DNA from: Flavonifractor sp052065355
GTDB taxonomy: Bacteria; Bacillota; Clostridia; Oscillospirales; Oscillospiraceae
Direction: 5' to 3'
Length of the DNA: 64,000 nucleotides
NCBI RefSeq assembly: GCF_052065355.1
Contig: NZ_JBQHUF010000005.1
Span: 159,593 to 223,592, forward strand
The notes beneath the pieces are model-generated. The model was not told where the DNA came from. It saw only the letters and a list, made by a program, of their open reading frames with translations, and ran no database searches. Positions 42,749 through 51,024 of the stretch are shown piece after piece. Position numbers and translations under genes: made by a program. Numbering within the stretch: position 1 is the first letter of the stretch; each line of letters starts with the position of its first letter.

Positions 42749-43942
42749 TTACAGTTCGGCCCGCCGCTGGCGGCGGACGGTCAGCATACACAGCGCCAGG
42801 GCCAGCAGGACGGTCAGGACGGCGCAGATGAACTCCGTACCCGGCAGGCCGGTGAGCCGGACGGGTCTGCCGGAAAACAGCCCCGCTCCCGCCATGATCC
42901 AGGGCACCACGCCCCAGCACAGCACAAAAATCAGGGGTATGGCCTTGAGGAGCATGGCCACATAGCTGGCACTGAACTGGGAGAGCACCACCGTGAACCC
43001 GGAGGCCGCCAGGGTCAGCAGGAAGGTAAGCCCCAGCAGGATCAGCAGATACTGGCCGTAGGTCCAGTCGAACCAGGGGAAGGAGAAGCTGTTCCACACG
43101 CTGACCAGGGAGCAGTTCCAAAACCGCAGGGCACCGGTGGCCAGGAAGGGGCCCAGGTAAATTGCGCAGTTGAGCAGGGTGAGCAGCGCCCCGGACAGCA
43201 GAGCCGCCCCCATCTGGGCGTTCAGCACCCCCCGCCCCCGGCGGGAAGCCCACTGCATGGCTCTGGTGCGGCGGAGGGCGTCCCGCACCAGGGTGGGGGA
43301 CAGCAGCAGCACCGCGCTGAAGACGCACCAGATGGCGAAGTAGTGAAAGAAGTCGTCGGCGGAACCGATGGCGGCGGCGGGCAGGAACCCGGACACGCCC
43401 TCCGTTCTCACGTCCTCCACCCGCTGCACGCTGGGCTGGTGGGCGGGAGAATACTCCCCCACCTCACTGCCCCAGACCTCTGGCTTTTCACCGGCTGCCA
43501 GGGTGTCATAGTTCTCCACAAACTGAAGCAGCGCTTCTATTGTGTTCCGGTTGGTGGCGTAGTAGATACCCCAGTACAGGTCGGAGTCCTCCTCTGTCTG
43601 TGCCTCTGCCCGGGTGCTGTTGTGGTAACTCTCCTCCCAGTCCAGGTAGCTCTCATAATCAGTGATCCCCGCCTCCGCGGCCCCGGAGATCTGGGCCACC
43701 TGCTCGGCAAACTCCGCCTCCAGCTCTTCCAGCTGGCCGTCCAGCTGAGCCCGCTCCTCCGGCTCCATGGTGGTGCCGTAGGCTTCCAGCCAGCCGGCGG
43801 AGAGCCGCAAGTTACTTGCATCCCAGAAGTATTCCAGATAAAAACCGGGCCGCGCGTCATAAAACACAAGGCCGATGAGGGCGATGGCCAGCAGCAGGCC
43901 GGGCCGCCAGATCTTTTTCAGTTCCCATTTCAGCAGAGCCAT
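42749..43942 (-). CDS. ABC transporter permease (second membrane subunit)
   Basis: This 397-aa protein starts MALLKWELKKIWRPGLLLAI. It has a first membrane helix (about 15-30), a long polar extracytoplasmic region (about 30-190) and five to six helices clustered in the C-terminal half. This is the layout of ABC-2-type permeases with a large external loop. It has no recognisable substrate signature. It directly abuts the other permease gene, and the two probably form a heterodimer with the ATPase encoded upstream. Confidence 0.82.
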   Translation of the reverse strand: MALLKWELKKIWRPGLLLAIALIGLVFYDARPGFYLEYFWDASNLRLSAGWLEAYGTTMEPEERAQLDGQLEELEAEFAEQVAQISGAAEAGITDYESYLDWEESYHNSTRAEAQTEEDSDLYWGIYYATNRNTIEALLQFVENYDTLAAGEKPEVWGSEVGEYSPAHQPSVQRVEDVRTEGVSGFLPAAAIGSADDFFHYFAIWCVFSAVLLLSPTLVRDALRRTRAMQWASRRGRGVLNAQMGAALLSGALLTLLNCAIYLGPFLATGALRFWNCSLVSVWNSFSFPWFDWTYGQYLLILLGLTFLLTLAASGFTVVLSQFSASYVAMLLKAIPLIFVLCWGVVPWIMAGAGLFSGRPVRLTGLPGTEFICAVLTVLLALALCMLTVRRQRRAEL

Positions 43943-45091
43943 TTACGCCACATCCTTTCTTCCGAACCGCCTCAGGGCCAGCAGGGTGAAGCCGCCCCAC
44001 ACCAACAGGTTGAGGGCCAGGCCCACCGTCTCCTGCCAGGGCACCAGCCCTCCCTGCCCCAGCTCGGTGAACCAGCCGTTGACAGCCAGCCACAGATAGG
44101 CCGGGGAAAAGGTGGTGAGCAGGTAGGCCCACCACAGCCCAAGGCCGTTGACCAGGGCAGAGGCCAGGCCGATCATCAGGGCGCATAAGGCCGCCGCGGC
44201 GATGGCCGCCCCGTAAGTATTGCCCACCAGCAGGCCCGCCACGGCCCCTATCAGGGTAAAGACCGCCACCAGCGCCCCGCCGGCCGCCACCATGGCGGCA
44301 AAATAGCTCCCCACGGTGAAGTCCGCCCAGGTAAGGAAGGGGCGGGAGTAGAGCATATCCACCAAATAGTTGAACTGGCTGGACACGCTGGCTGACCAGA
44401 TGCCGCCGTAGTCCCACAGAATCAGGTAAGGTCCCAGGGTGAGCAGAACCAGCAGGGCGTAGAGGCCCAGGGCGGCGGCCAGAGCGGCCAGAGTCTTGCT
44501 CCGCCACAGCTTCCGACCCGTCCGGCTGGCGCAGGTCAGGGCGCGTGTGCCGGTCATGCCCTCATACCCCACCAGATAGAGGGCGCACAGCAGACCCAGC
44601 AGAATACCCTCGGCCACGACGGCCCGGAACAGGGTATCATAGAGGTACTGATGGCTGTTAAAGGTGATGGGCCCCACATACAGGTCCATGGCCGCGCCGG
44701 TCTGGGCCAGGTGGTCCACCCGGGCCTGGAGCAGGTCGTACTTCCAGGCCATCCAGCTCTGGGCCAGGGGGTCCCCCTCCATCAGATTCTGGTAAAAGTC
44801 GGTCAGCTCCCCGGTGTCGTAGTCTGTAAAGATATTCTCCAGTCCCTCCACCGACTGACGCAAAATTTCCCGGTTCTCCGTGTCTGGCAGGGCGTCCAGC
44901 CCCGCCAGGAACGCCTCGTCCACCCGCTGGCCCAGGGCGGCGGCGTCCGCCGAGGTATCGTTGAAGAAGGACCGGTCCAGGGCGGAGGGACTGGACAGCA
45001 GCAGGCCGTTGAACACTAGGCACAGCCCCACGAACACCCACAGGGCGGGCATGCGGAACAGTTTTCGCCATTCCCACACCGCCAGCCTCAT
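43943..45091 (-). CDS. ABC transporter permease (first membrane subunit)
   Basis: The protein is 382 aa from MRLAVWEWRKLFRMPALWVF, the ATG that overlaps the ATPase stop codon as ATGA. It has one N-terminal helix, an external region (about 40-180, SSPSALDRSFFNDTSADAAAL) and then about six helices. The YEGMTGTRALTCASRTGRKLWRSK segment is a cytoplasmic loop of the type found in ABC-2 exporters, where it contacts the ATPase. Substrate unknown. Confidence 0.83.
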   Translation of the reverse strand: MRLAVWEWRKLFRMPALWVFVGLCLVFNGLLLSSPSALDRSFFNDTSADAAALGQRVDEAFLAGLDALPDTENREILRQSVEGLENIFTDYDTGELTDFYQNLMEGDPLAQSWMAWKYDLLQARVDHLAQTGAAMDLYVGPITFNSHQYLYDTLFRAVVAEGILLGLLCALYLVGYEGMTGTRALTCASRTGRKLWRSKTLAALAAALGLYALLVLLTLGPYLILWDYGGIWSASVSSQFNYLVDMLYSRPFLTWADFTVGSYFAAMVAAGGALVAVFTLIGAVAGLLVGNTYGAAIAAAALCALMIGLASALVNGLGLWWAYLLTTFSPAYLWLAVNGWFTELGQGGLVPWQETVGLALNLLVWGGFTLLALRRFGRKDVA

Positions 45092-45942
45092 GCTCCTCCC
45101 TCCTCCCGGTAGATGGCCAGGAAGGCATCCTCCAGGCCGGGCGTCACAGGGACAGCACCCGCCGGGGCCGTGTCGGACAGCACCCGCAACACCGCCCCTG
45201 CCTCGCTCTGGCCTTCGCTGAGAACCAGCTGGTCCGGGCCCAGGGCGGCTCCCTCCGGCACCTGCCACACCTTGCCCTTCCACTGGGCGCAGATGCGGGC
45301 GGGGCTGTCGCAGCAGTACAGCTTATGGTCTTTGAACATGACGATCTGCCCGGCGATGGTCTCGATGTCCGAGACGATGTGGGTGGACAGGATGACGATG
45401 CGGTCGGCGGCCAGGGCGTGGATCAGGTTGCGGAACCGCACCCGCTCCCGGGGATCCAGTCCGGCGGTGGGCTCGTCCAGCAGCAGCAGCCTGGGGTCCG
45501 TGAGCATGGCCACGGCGATGCCCACCCGCTGGCGCATGCCGCCGGAGAAGGTTTTTAGCTTCTTGTCCGCCGCGTCGGACAGGCCCACGGTGTCCAGCAG
45601 CTCCGCAATGCGCTTCTCCGCCTCTCCCTTGGGCAGGCACTGGAGAGCGGCGGCGTAGCGGAGGAACTGCCGGGCGGTGTAGGAGGGGTAGAAGCCGAAG
45701 TCCTGAGGCAGATAGCCCAGCAGGCTCCGGTACTCCGCACCCAGGGTGTGGATGTCCTCCCCGTCCCACAAAATCTGCCCCTCCGTGGGGAACAGCAGGG
45801 TAGCCAGCAGCTTAATGAGGGTGGTCTTGCCCGCCCCGTTGGGGGCCAGCAGGCCGTACACTCCCGGCTCAAAGGCCAGGTTCACGTCCTCCAGAGCGGT
45901 GAATGTCCCATAGCGCTTGGTCACATGTTCAACTGAAAGCAT
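45088..45942 (-). CDS. ABC transporter ATP-binding protein
   Basis: This 284-aa ABC-2-type exporter ATPase has Walker A LAPNGAGKTTLIK (about residues 34-46), Q-loop GYLPQDFGFYP, signature FSGGMRQRVGIAVAML, Walker B LLLLDEPTAGLDP and H-loop ILSTHIVSD. The C-terminal 70 residues form a regulatory tail. It energises the two permeases encoded downstream. Its start overlaps the end of the preceding membrane protein gene, so the operon is translationally coupled throughout. Confidence 0.93.
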   Translation of the reverse strand: MLSVEHVTKRYGTFTALEDVNLAFEPGVYGLLAPNGAGKTTLIKLLATLLFPTEGQILWDGEDIHTLGAEYRSLLGYLPQDFGFYPSYTARQFLRYAAALQCLPKGEAEKRIAELLDTVGLSDAADKKLKTFSGGMRQRVGIAVAMLTDPRLLLLDEPTAGLDPRERVRFRNLIHALAADRIVILSTHIVSDIETIAGQIVMFKDHKLYCCDSPARICAQWKGKVWQVPEGAALGPDQLVLSEGQSEAGAVLRVLSDTAPAGAVPVTPGLEDAFLAIYREEGGA

Positions 45943-46675
45943 AAGTCTCTCCTCTCCTCCGCCCCAGGCAGAACCGTCTCAATTCCAGCAGGTACAAGGC
46001 CAGGGCTCCCCCGGCCAGGGCCAGAAACACCGCCCCGGGCAGGGCGGCCAGCCAGGCCGACGCCCCGTCCCACATCAGCAGCAGGCCCCCCAGGGCCGCC
46101 CAGATGACCGGCGGAGCGACCAGTTGCCCCCGTCCCCGTCTCTCCAGGCAGATCAGGGACAGCAGGCCGTAGAGGAACAGGCTGGACAGGGACACCCCCA
46201 GCATCCAGCTCAGGGGCAGTTCCCCTCCCATCGCTTTCCACAGCCACAGGTTCACCGGCACCCACACCAGCACCGAGCCGCCGCCGAACACCACCATCCG
46301 CAGGGCGGTCACCGCCCGGACGGACAGCCGGCAGCTCCGCTTCCAGTCCAGCAGGCCGGACTGGGCCTCCTTCCAGGCGGTGAGGCCCAGCAGCAGGGCG
46401 TACAGCGCCGGGGAGGCCAGAAAGAGCATGGGGACCACGGCGGCCATTTGAAGGGCAGCTGCCAGCAGAGGGATCAGCAGCAGCACCGCCGCCAGGATGC
46501 TCAGAAAGATGCAGTCGGCCACCCCGAAAAAGAGCACCCGGGCGTCCAGGGCGGACCGGAGGACGGCGGTCAGGCCGGGCCGTGGGACCAGCCCCCGGTC
46601 CAGGATGGCGGCGATCTCCGCCTCCCGCTCCCATCGGGCGGGCATGGGTTCGTTCCAGCGCTCCATATCATCCAA
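45929..46675 (-). CDS. Membrane protein encoded with the ECF sigma factor
   Basis: This 248-aa protein has a cytoplasmic N-terminus of about 45 residues (MDDMERWNEPMPARWEREAE, AAILDRGLVPRPG) and then about six membrane helices. The start overlaps the sigma factor stop codon by eight bases. An ATG three codons later is also possible. A membrane protein coupled to an ECF sigma gene is often its anti-sigma factor, and the charged N-terminus could serve that role, but no zinc-finger HXXXCXXC motif is present, so this is only a hypothesis. Confidence 0.65.
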   Translation of the reverse strand: MDDMERWNEPMPARWEREAEIAAILDRGLVPRPGLTAVLRSALDARVLFFGVADCIFLSILAAVLLLIPLLAAALQMAAVVPMLFLASPALYALLLGLTAWKEAQSGLLDWKRSCRLSVRAVTALRMVVFGGGSVLVWVPVNLWLWKAMGGELPLSWMLGVSLSSLFLYGLLSLICLERRGRGQLVAPPVIWAALGGLLLMWDGASAWLAALPGAVFLALAGGALALYLLELRRFCLGRRRGETYAFS

Positions 46676-47195
46676 ACTCCTTTCTCAGCCGGGCCATCAG
46701 CCGGTAGTAGCGGGTCTTCACCGCCGCCTCCGGCCGGCCCAGGGCGGCGGCGATCTCGGGAAAGGTGCGCTCTCCGTACACCCGCAGGCGATACACCGCC
46801 TGGGTCTCCGGGTCCAGGCCGGAGACGTAGTCCTCCAGCCGGTTCAGCAGGTCCCGGTCCTGGACCTGGGCGGCAAAGTCGGTCCGGTCGGGCGCTTCGG
46901 TCTCCTCCAGGGGCACCACGTCCTCCCGGACCATCCGGCGGCAGTCGATGGCCTTGTTCACCGCGATGCGGTACAGCCAGGTGCGGAAGGAGGCCTTCCG
47001 CCCGTCAAAGGCGGGCAGGGACCGGAGCACCGCCAGAAAAATGGTCTGGGTCAGGTCCATGGCGTCCTCCTTATGGCCGGTCTGCCGGACGGCGAAGCGG
47101 TAGATCTCGTCATAGTAGGCCCGGACCAGCTGGTCCGCCGCCTGCCGGGACCCGCGGCGCTGGATGTCCCGGATCCATTTGCGTTCTTCCTCCAC
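46668..47195 (-). CDS. ECF-type RNA polymerase sigma factor
   Basis: The protein is 175 aa from a GTG start (VEEERKWIRDIQRRGS) with AGAAGGGCGGTGAGG upstream. Region 2 includes ADQLVRAYYDEIYRFAVRQTGHKEDAMDLTQTIFLAVL with the -10 recognition helix. Region 4 has LDPETQAVYRLRVYGERTFPEIAAALGRPEAAVKTRYYRLMARLRK. It directs RNA polymerase to alternative promoters, probably including that of its own ABC exporter operon. The signal is unknown. It is divergent from the split Cys-rich gene. Confidence 0.92.
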   Translation of the reverse strand: MEEERKWIRDIQRRGSRQAADQLVRAYYDEIYRFAVRQTGHKEDAMDLTQTIFLAVLRSLPAFDGRKASFRTWLYRIAVNKAIDCRRMVREDVVPLEETEAPDRTDFAAQVQDRDLLNRLEDYVSGLDPETQAVYRLRVYGERTFPEIAAALGRPEAAVKTRYYRLMARLRKEFG

Positions 47196-47313
47196 TGCCT
47201 CACCGCCCTTCTCTGATGATATATTCGGTCCAGGACCGCCAATCGTTTCACAAAATTCCGCTTTTTTCTGCTTGCCGCAGACGGGCCATCCCTCTTTTTG
47301 ACTTGCTTCGGGC

Positions 47314-47339
47314 ACCAACCCGCCGGACGCACATAGAAT
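47314..47339 (+). promoter_or_regulatory. Candidate mother-cell sigma (sigma-E/K-like) promoter
   Basis: CATAGAAT (47332-47339) fits the CATANNNT -10 of sigma-E/sigma-K, with an AC-containing -35 (CACC, 47313-47316) about 16 bases before it. No sigma-A pair is visible upstream of the split gene. This is a short, degenerate match. Confidence 0.35.
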
Positions 47340-47385
47340 GGTGCGGAAGGGTTTCCCCTTTCAATATCTGCTAGGAGGTATTGCA

Positions 47386-47538
47386 ATGCCTGAGAAGGTT
47401 ATGCCCGGTCCCGTGCAGGATACCGCTTGTATCCGGGAGGCCGTCTGCATACACACCAAGAAGATCTATGATTCCTGCAAGGAGGAGGATATAGCGTCTT
47501 TTAATCAGCCGCTCCCTCCTGCTCTTACCGATCTATGA
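47386..47538 (+). CDS. 5' part of an interrupted conserved Cys-rich clostridial gene
   Basis: This is a 50-codon frame with an ideal AGGAGGT seven bases before the ATG. Residues 1-32 (MPEKVMPGPVQDTACIREAV to CIHTKKIYDSCK) match the start of a conserved ~280-aa clostridial protein. The last 18 codons are read into inserted DNA and end at a chance stop. The rest of the gene lies 5 kb downstream (52551-53289). Precise joining at the GA core (47482-47483 with 52549-52550) gives a 278-aa product with the family motif YDSCKDKDCIEDLR. The protein is likely spore-related by family context, which is an inference. Confidence 0.85.
   Translation: MPEKVMPGPVQDTACIREAVCIHTKKIYDSCKEEDIASFNQPLPPALTDL
47460..47505. 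other. Left attachment site of the intervening element
   Basis: The host arm ends CCTGCAAG, the core is GA (47482-47483), and the element arm starts GGAGGATATAGCGTC (47484-47498). The element arm is the near-mirror of the arm at the right junction: 12 of 15 bases are complementary in dyad. This supports the GA core position, which is typical for large serine recombinases. Confidence 0.8.
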
Positions 47539-47642
47539 TACAATACAGGTTCAACCAATGTCACGGTCCTCTGAGCCTCCATCTTTTTTCTCTTATCATA
47601 ACTGCATGACCGGTGGGCATGCTATCCTCGGAGGTGATTTGC

Positions 47643-47816
47643 ATGGAACCCACTTACAGCGACAGATACGCCAATTTGATGGAAGACCCGGCCATGGAAG
47701 CCTATTTTGCCCAGCTGCCCGGCTATATCCAGGCAAAAATCCGCGCCCGCAAGCAGCAGCCTGCGACCCTGGAAGATCTCAAACGCATGGCAAACGAGGT
47801 AAAGCAGCTGTTTTAA
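47643..47816 (+). CDS. Small 57-aa protein, LPxYIQ motif
   Basis: The ATG has GGAGGTG seven bases upstream. The protein reads MEPTYSDRYANLMEDPAMEA, YFAQLPGYIQAKIRARK and a short tail. The pattern YFxxLPxxxQxxI recurs in small uncharacterised Firmicutes proteins of 50-60 aa. It has no signal or membrane segment. It lies inside the intervening element, so it may be carried cargo. Function unknown. Confidence 0.65.
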   Translation: MEPTYSDRYANLMEDPAMEAYFAQLPGYIQAKIRARKQQPATLEDLKRMANEVKQLF

Positions 47817-47842
47817 GCCGCAGTTATCGAGGTGATATCAGT

Positions 47843-48019
47843 ATGGCCAAACAAGGCATGGCGCGTCCGGAGCGGACCCACACCCAGCCCCGCAACGAAC
47901 AGGCACCCGTTCCCGAAATTCAGGGCAAGGCCAAGCACGGAAAGGAAAAGGCGAATCCCATCATCGCCGGCACTTCCGGCCCTCACATGAAGGTCTACCA
48001 CCCCAATTCCCAGGATTGA
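47843..48019 (+). CDS. Small 58-aa basic protein of unknown function
   Basis: GAGGTGAT lies six bases before the ATG. The protein starts MAKQGMARPERTHTQPRNEQ and continues with a Lys/His/Pro-rich sequence (VPEIQGKAKHGKEKANPIIAG), predicted disordered and basic. It follows the 57-aa gene after 26 bases, so the two form a small operon. I do not know the family. Confidence 0.65.
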   Translation: MAKQGMARPERTHTQPRNEQAPVPEIQGKAKHGKEKANPIIAGTSGPHMKVYHPNSQD

Positions 48020-48059
48020 CGCCGGACAGGCGCCGCCCCGCATGTGGACGGCGCCTGTT

Positions 48060-49313
48060 TTACGTCTGATCGGCCCCGGCCTGGCGGAACCGCTGATGGG
48101 CCCCGTCAAAGGCCAGGTACATCCGACCCCGCTCGCCGTCCTTGTTTTTGGCCAGCTTGAGCACCCGGCGGCTCTCGTTGGGCCGGGACGGCTCCTCCAG
48201 GTAGAGCAGCAGGACGGCGTCGGCGTCCTGCTCGATCTGCCCCGACTCCCGCAGGTCGCTCATGGTGGGCTCGACGTACCTGCTATCGTCCCTGGCCTTT
48301 TCCGAGCGCGCCAGCTGGGACAGGGCCACCACCAGGATGCCGCTGCCGTGGGCCATCTGCTGAAAGGCCCGGCTGATGGCGGACACCTGCTCCGTGCGGT
48401 TGGCCCTGCGGTTCTCCGGCTCCACGATCTGGAGATAGTCCACATAGACGATCTGGTACCGGTTGGCCAGGGCGTCCGCCCGGATGTCGCCGGCCGTCAT
48501 GCCGGAGGCGTCGATCAGCTCCAGCTGGTGCCTGAGGATCTTGGGTGCCGCGTCAGCCGCCCGGGTCCACTCCGCCTCGGTGAGCTCCCCCCGCTTGATG
48601 GCGGCCATCTCGATGCCCGCCATGCCGGCGATCAGCCGGTCGGCCAGCTTGTACCGGCTGGTCTCCAGGGAGTAAAACCCCACCCGCTTTTCCGCGCTCT
48701 GGTGGTAGGCGAAGGACACCGCCAGGGCGGTCTTGCCGGCGGAGGGGTAGCCGCCCAGCACGATCATGTCCCCCAGGTCCGCAAAAAGCTGCTGGTCCAG
48801 CTTGGACAGCCCCCAGGTCAGATACCGGTGGGGCGTGGTGTGCCGCTGCCAGAAGGATTGCAGCATCTGCTCCATGTTCATCCGCCCCACGTCCTGCCGC
48901 TCCACGGTGAGGGCCTGGAGCTTGTCCAGCCCCCGGCGGAGCTCCTCCATGTCGCTGACCCTGGCAAGGTCCTGGGCGATCTCACGGCCCCGGAACAGCC
49001 GGGCCTGCTCCTGCATCCGGGGCACATACTCCCAGATGTTGGCGGCGGTAGGCGTGTCCTCCATGATCTCAAGCAGCAGCCTGCTCCAGGTCTCTCCCCC
49101 GCCCAGCCTGTCCCGGACGGTCACCGGGTCCACCGGCTTGCCGCTGACGAACTGGGCCCGGATGGCCTGGAAGATCTGCCGGTAGGCGTCGTCCAGGAAG
49201 TCCCGGTCCGCTACCTTCCCCAGCACCGGCCCGATCAGCTTGGGCTCGATCAGCAGGGAGCCCAGCACCGCCTCCTGACTGGACAGGCGGTCGTTGGCCT
49301 CCAGACTTACCAT
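48060..49313 (-). CDS. DnaB-like replicative helicase of the element
   Basis: This 417-aa protein has an N-terminal DnaB-type helical domain (SSQEAVLGSLLIEPKLIGPV, residues ~10-110) and a RecA-like helicase core. The core has Walker A GGYPSAGKTALAVSFA, Walker B IVYVDYLQIVEP and the DnaB motif GILVVALSQLARS. It is shorter than chromosomal DnaB and has its own set of motifs, as in phage or plasmid helicases. It overlaps the winged-helix protein gene upstream by seven bases. It probably replicates the element after excision, or did so in an ancestor. Confidence 0.9.
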   Translation of the reverse strand: MVSLEANDRLSSQEAVLGSLLIEPKLIGPVLGKVADRDFLDDAYRQIFQAIRAQFVSGKPVDPVTVRDRLGGGETWSRLLLEIMEDTPTAANIWEYVPRMQEQARLFRGREIAQDLARVSDMEELRRGLDKLQALTVERQDVGRMNMEQMLQSFWQRHTTPHRYLTWGLSKLDQQLFADLGDMIVLGGYPSAGKTALAVSFAYHQSAEKRVGFYSLETSRYKLADRLIAGMAGIEMAAIKRGELTEAEWTRAADAAPKILRHQLELIDASGMTAGDIRADALANRYQIVYVDYLQIVEPENRRANRTEQVSAISRAFQQMAHGSGILVVALSQLARSEKARDDSRYVEPTMSDLRESGQIEQDADAVLLLYLEEPSRPNESRRVLKLAKNKDGERGRMYLAFDGAHQRFRQAGADQT

Positions 49314-49819
49314 GTGGGCACCTCCTCACGGACGATCATCCCCGGCGGCTGAGCCTGACCGGGCTTGTCCACTTGGGGAATATCAGGGGATATATTTAAC
49401 TGGTTAGTAACTGTTTCCTTATTACATTTCACCGAACGGGGAAATGGTTTTCCCGTTTTGGGGGGATGCAATTCACCGTTTGGTGAAATGGGAGGCGTAA
49501 GGAGACCGTACACCTCCAGCACGCTGTCCGCCAGAGCGTACCAGACCGTCCGGTCGGTCTTGTCCCGGCTGAAGTTCCCGGTGAACAGCACCCCGTCCTT
49601 CTTCAGCTTTGCCACGATCCCCTCCACCTGCCGGCGGCTCCAGAACGGGAACTGCCCGGCCAGTGCCTCCAGCGTGTTATATGTCCAGGTGCGGCCCTCG
49701 TGGAAGTGCCGACCGGCGGCTTGGTTTTTCCCGACCCAAAAGGCCATGGCGTGGAGGAAAATGGCTCCATTCACGCCATGGCGCCGGGCCAGCTCCACAT
49801 TGAAATGACACTCTTTCAC
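49307..49819 (-). CDS. Replication-type winged-helix protein (DnaD/phage initiator-like)
   Basis: The protein is 170 aa from a GTG start with GGAGGGCAGGG upstream. The N-terminal half resembles the winged-helix domain of phage replisome organisers (GRTWTYNTLEALAGQFPFWSRRQVEGIVAKLKKDGVL). The rest (about residues 100-170) is Pro-rich and poorly conserved, with no DnaD domain visible. Next to a helicase gene, a role as initiator or helicase loader is likely. That role is inferred from context. Confidence 0.72.
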   Translation of the reverse strand: MKECHFNVELARRHGVNGAIFLHAMAFWVGKNQAAGRHFHEGRTWTYNTLEALAGQFPFWSRRQVEGIVAKLKKDGVLFTGNFSRDKTDRTVWYALADSVLEVYGLLTPPISPNGELHPPKTGKPFPRSVKCNKETVTNQLNISPDIPQVDKPGQAQPPGMIVREEVPTW

Positions 49820-49895
49820 AGACCCTGCCCTCCTTGTAATAATTGCGCCCCAGACAGCGGGGCCTCTCTTTTGTGTGTTCTCACGGCGATCTTCC

Positions 49896-50204
49896 CTACC
49901 AAATCCCCTGGTCCAGCATGGCTTTGACCGCCGCCTTTTTGATCATCTCCCGGTTGGCGGCCCGCTCCTGCGCGCTGACCGCAATGTCTTTGTGAGGGGT
50001 GAAGCACAGAGTGGTGCCCAGCTCTCCCGCGTCCATCGTGGCGCTCTCGTCCACCAGCACCCGCTTTCCCGACAGCTCGGTGAGCCAGTGCAGTCCCCTC
50101 CGGCGGGTCATGACGGTGTCCACCTCATGCCGGCCGATCTTTTCGTGAAGGATCCTGGCCGTGACCACCAGCTCCTCCACAGGCTCGATGTTCAGCTCCC
50201 ACAT
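49896..50204 (-). CDS. Element protein of unknown function (102 aa)
   Basis: The frame begins MWELNIEPVEELVVTARILH, after GGGGGAGGTGCGGTAC. It ends ANREMIKKAAVKAMLDQGIW. It has mixed charge and no membrane or signal segment. It is the first gene of the minus-strand replication block, 77 bases before the winged-helix gene. I recognise no family. Confidence 0.6.
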   Translation of the reverse strand: MWELNIEPVEELVVTARILHEKIGRHEVDTVMTRRRGLHWLTELSGKRVLVDESATMDAGELGTTLCFTPHKDIAVSAQERAANREMIKKAAVKAMLDQGIW

Positions 50205-50550
50205 ATGTACCGCACCTCCCCCATTTTGTTGTATGTTTCCGTACGGATGTCCTATGAGGATTTCCGGCGCGGTCCCTTCTCGTCACGTTATGGCTTATGT
50301 TTACACCATTCCCTGAGTTTCTAAGTTTTTCCTTCTTTTAGGTTGTCCTTTTCCCGGTTGTATGATATGATTTGCAGTACGGATGCCCGTGGACGTTTCT
50401 TTTTGCGCAAAAAGTCAGGTTTCTTAGAAGGTCCTTCTATTTATCCTTATACGGAGAACACCCCCACCTTTTCAACAAATTTTGCAAAAATTTTATTTCG
50501 CAAACGGGTATCCAGAGGAAAATCTTGGTTAAATGAGAGGAGTATGCAAC
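50205..50550. other. Divergent intergenic region within the element
   Basis: These 346 bases hold no gene. On the plus strand TTGTCC (50343-50348), a 17-base spacer and TATGAT (50366-50371) make a likely promoter for the PH-domain gene. Nothing clear is seen for the minus-strand block. Confidence 0.55.
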
Positions 50551-50925
50551 GTGATCGACTTTAAAAATGCAGCTTACTTAAAGTTAAAGCCTGTCCCGGA
50601 CCAGAATTTTCTCCCCATGATTCAGCCCATGTTCGTGCCCGGCGAAACTGTCATCCAGTCTTTCCAAACCATTCGGGACGGCGTAGTATTTACAACCAAG
50701 CGTATCTTTGCCATCAACGTTCAGGGCCTTACCGGAAAGAAGAAGGACTTCTCCAGCCTGCCATACAGCAAAATCCAGGCGTTTTCCGTTGAAACGGCCG
50801 GTGTGCTGGATCTGGACAGTGAATTGGAGCTGTGGTTTTCCGGTTTGGGGAAGGTAAAGTTCGAGTTTACCGCCAACTGCAATGTGGCTGACATTTGCCG
50901 CATGATCAGCGAGAGAGTGCTGTAA
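50551..50925 (+). CDS. Bacterial PH-domain protein
   Basis: The protein is 124 aa from a GTG start (IDFKNAAYLKLKPVPD) with GAGGAG eight bases upstream; an ATG six codons earlier is possible. The whole protein is one bacterial PH-like domain, with family segments GVVFTTKRIFAINVQGLTGKKKDF and SLPYSKIQAFSVETAGVLDLDSELELW. Such domains form cytoplasmic ring oligomers of unclear role. Genes of this type are normally chromosomal, so it is probably cargo here. Confidence 0.82.
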   Translation: MIDFKNAAYLKLKPVPDQNFLPMIQPMFVPGETVIQSFQTIRDGVVFTTKRIFAINVQGLTGKKKDFSSLPYSKIQAFSVETAGVLDLDSELELWFSGLGKVKFEFTANCNVADICRMISERVL

Positions 50926-50941
50926 AATAATCAGGAAGTAC

Positions 50942-50973
50942 AAAAGAGCCGGGGCTCACGCCCCGGCCTCTTT
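50942..50973 (+). terminator. Terminator after the PH-domain gene
   Basis: AGAGCCGGGGC, TCAC loop, GCCCCGGCCTCTTTTT. Confidence 0.88.
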
Positions 50974-51024
50974 TTCCGCCCGATATCGAACATATGTATC
51001 ATTTTTCTCCAGGAGGTGACAGAC

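Noticed and set aside
50974..51024. Sigma-E/K promoter for the element recombinase
   Set aside because: CATATGTA near 50993 does not fit CATANNNT at its last position, and no -35 is visible. How the recombinase is switched on cannot be told from sequence.
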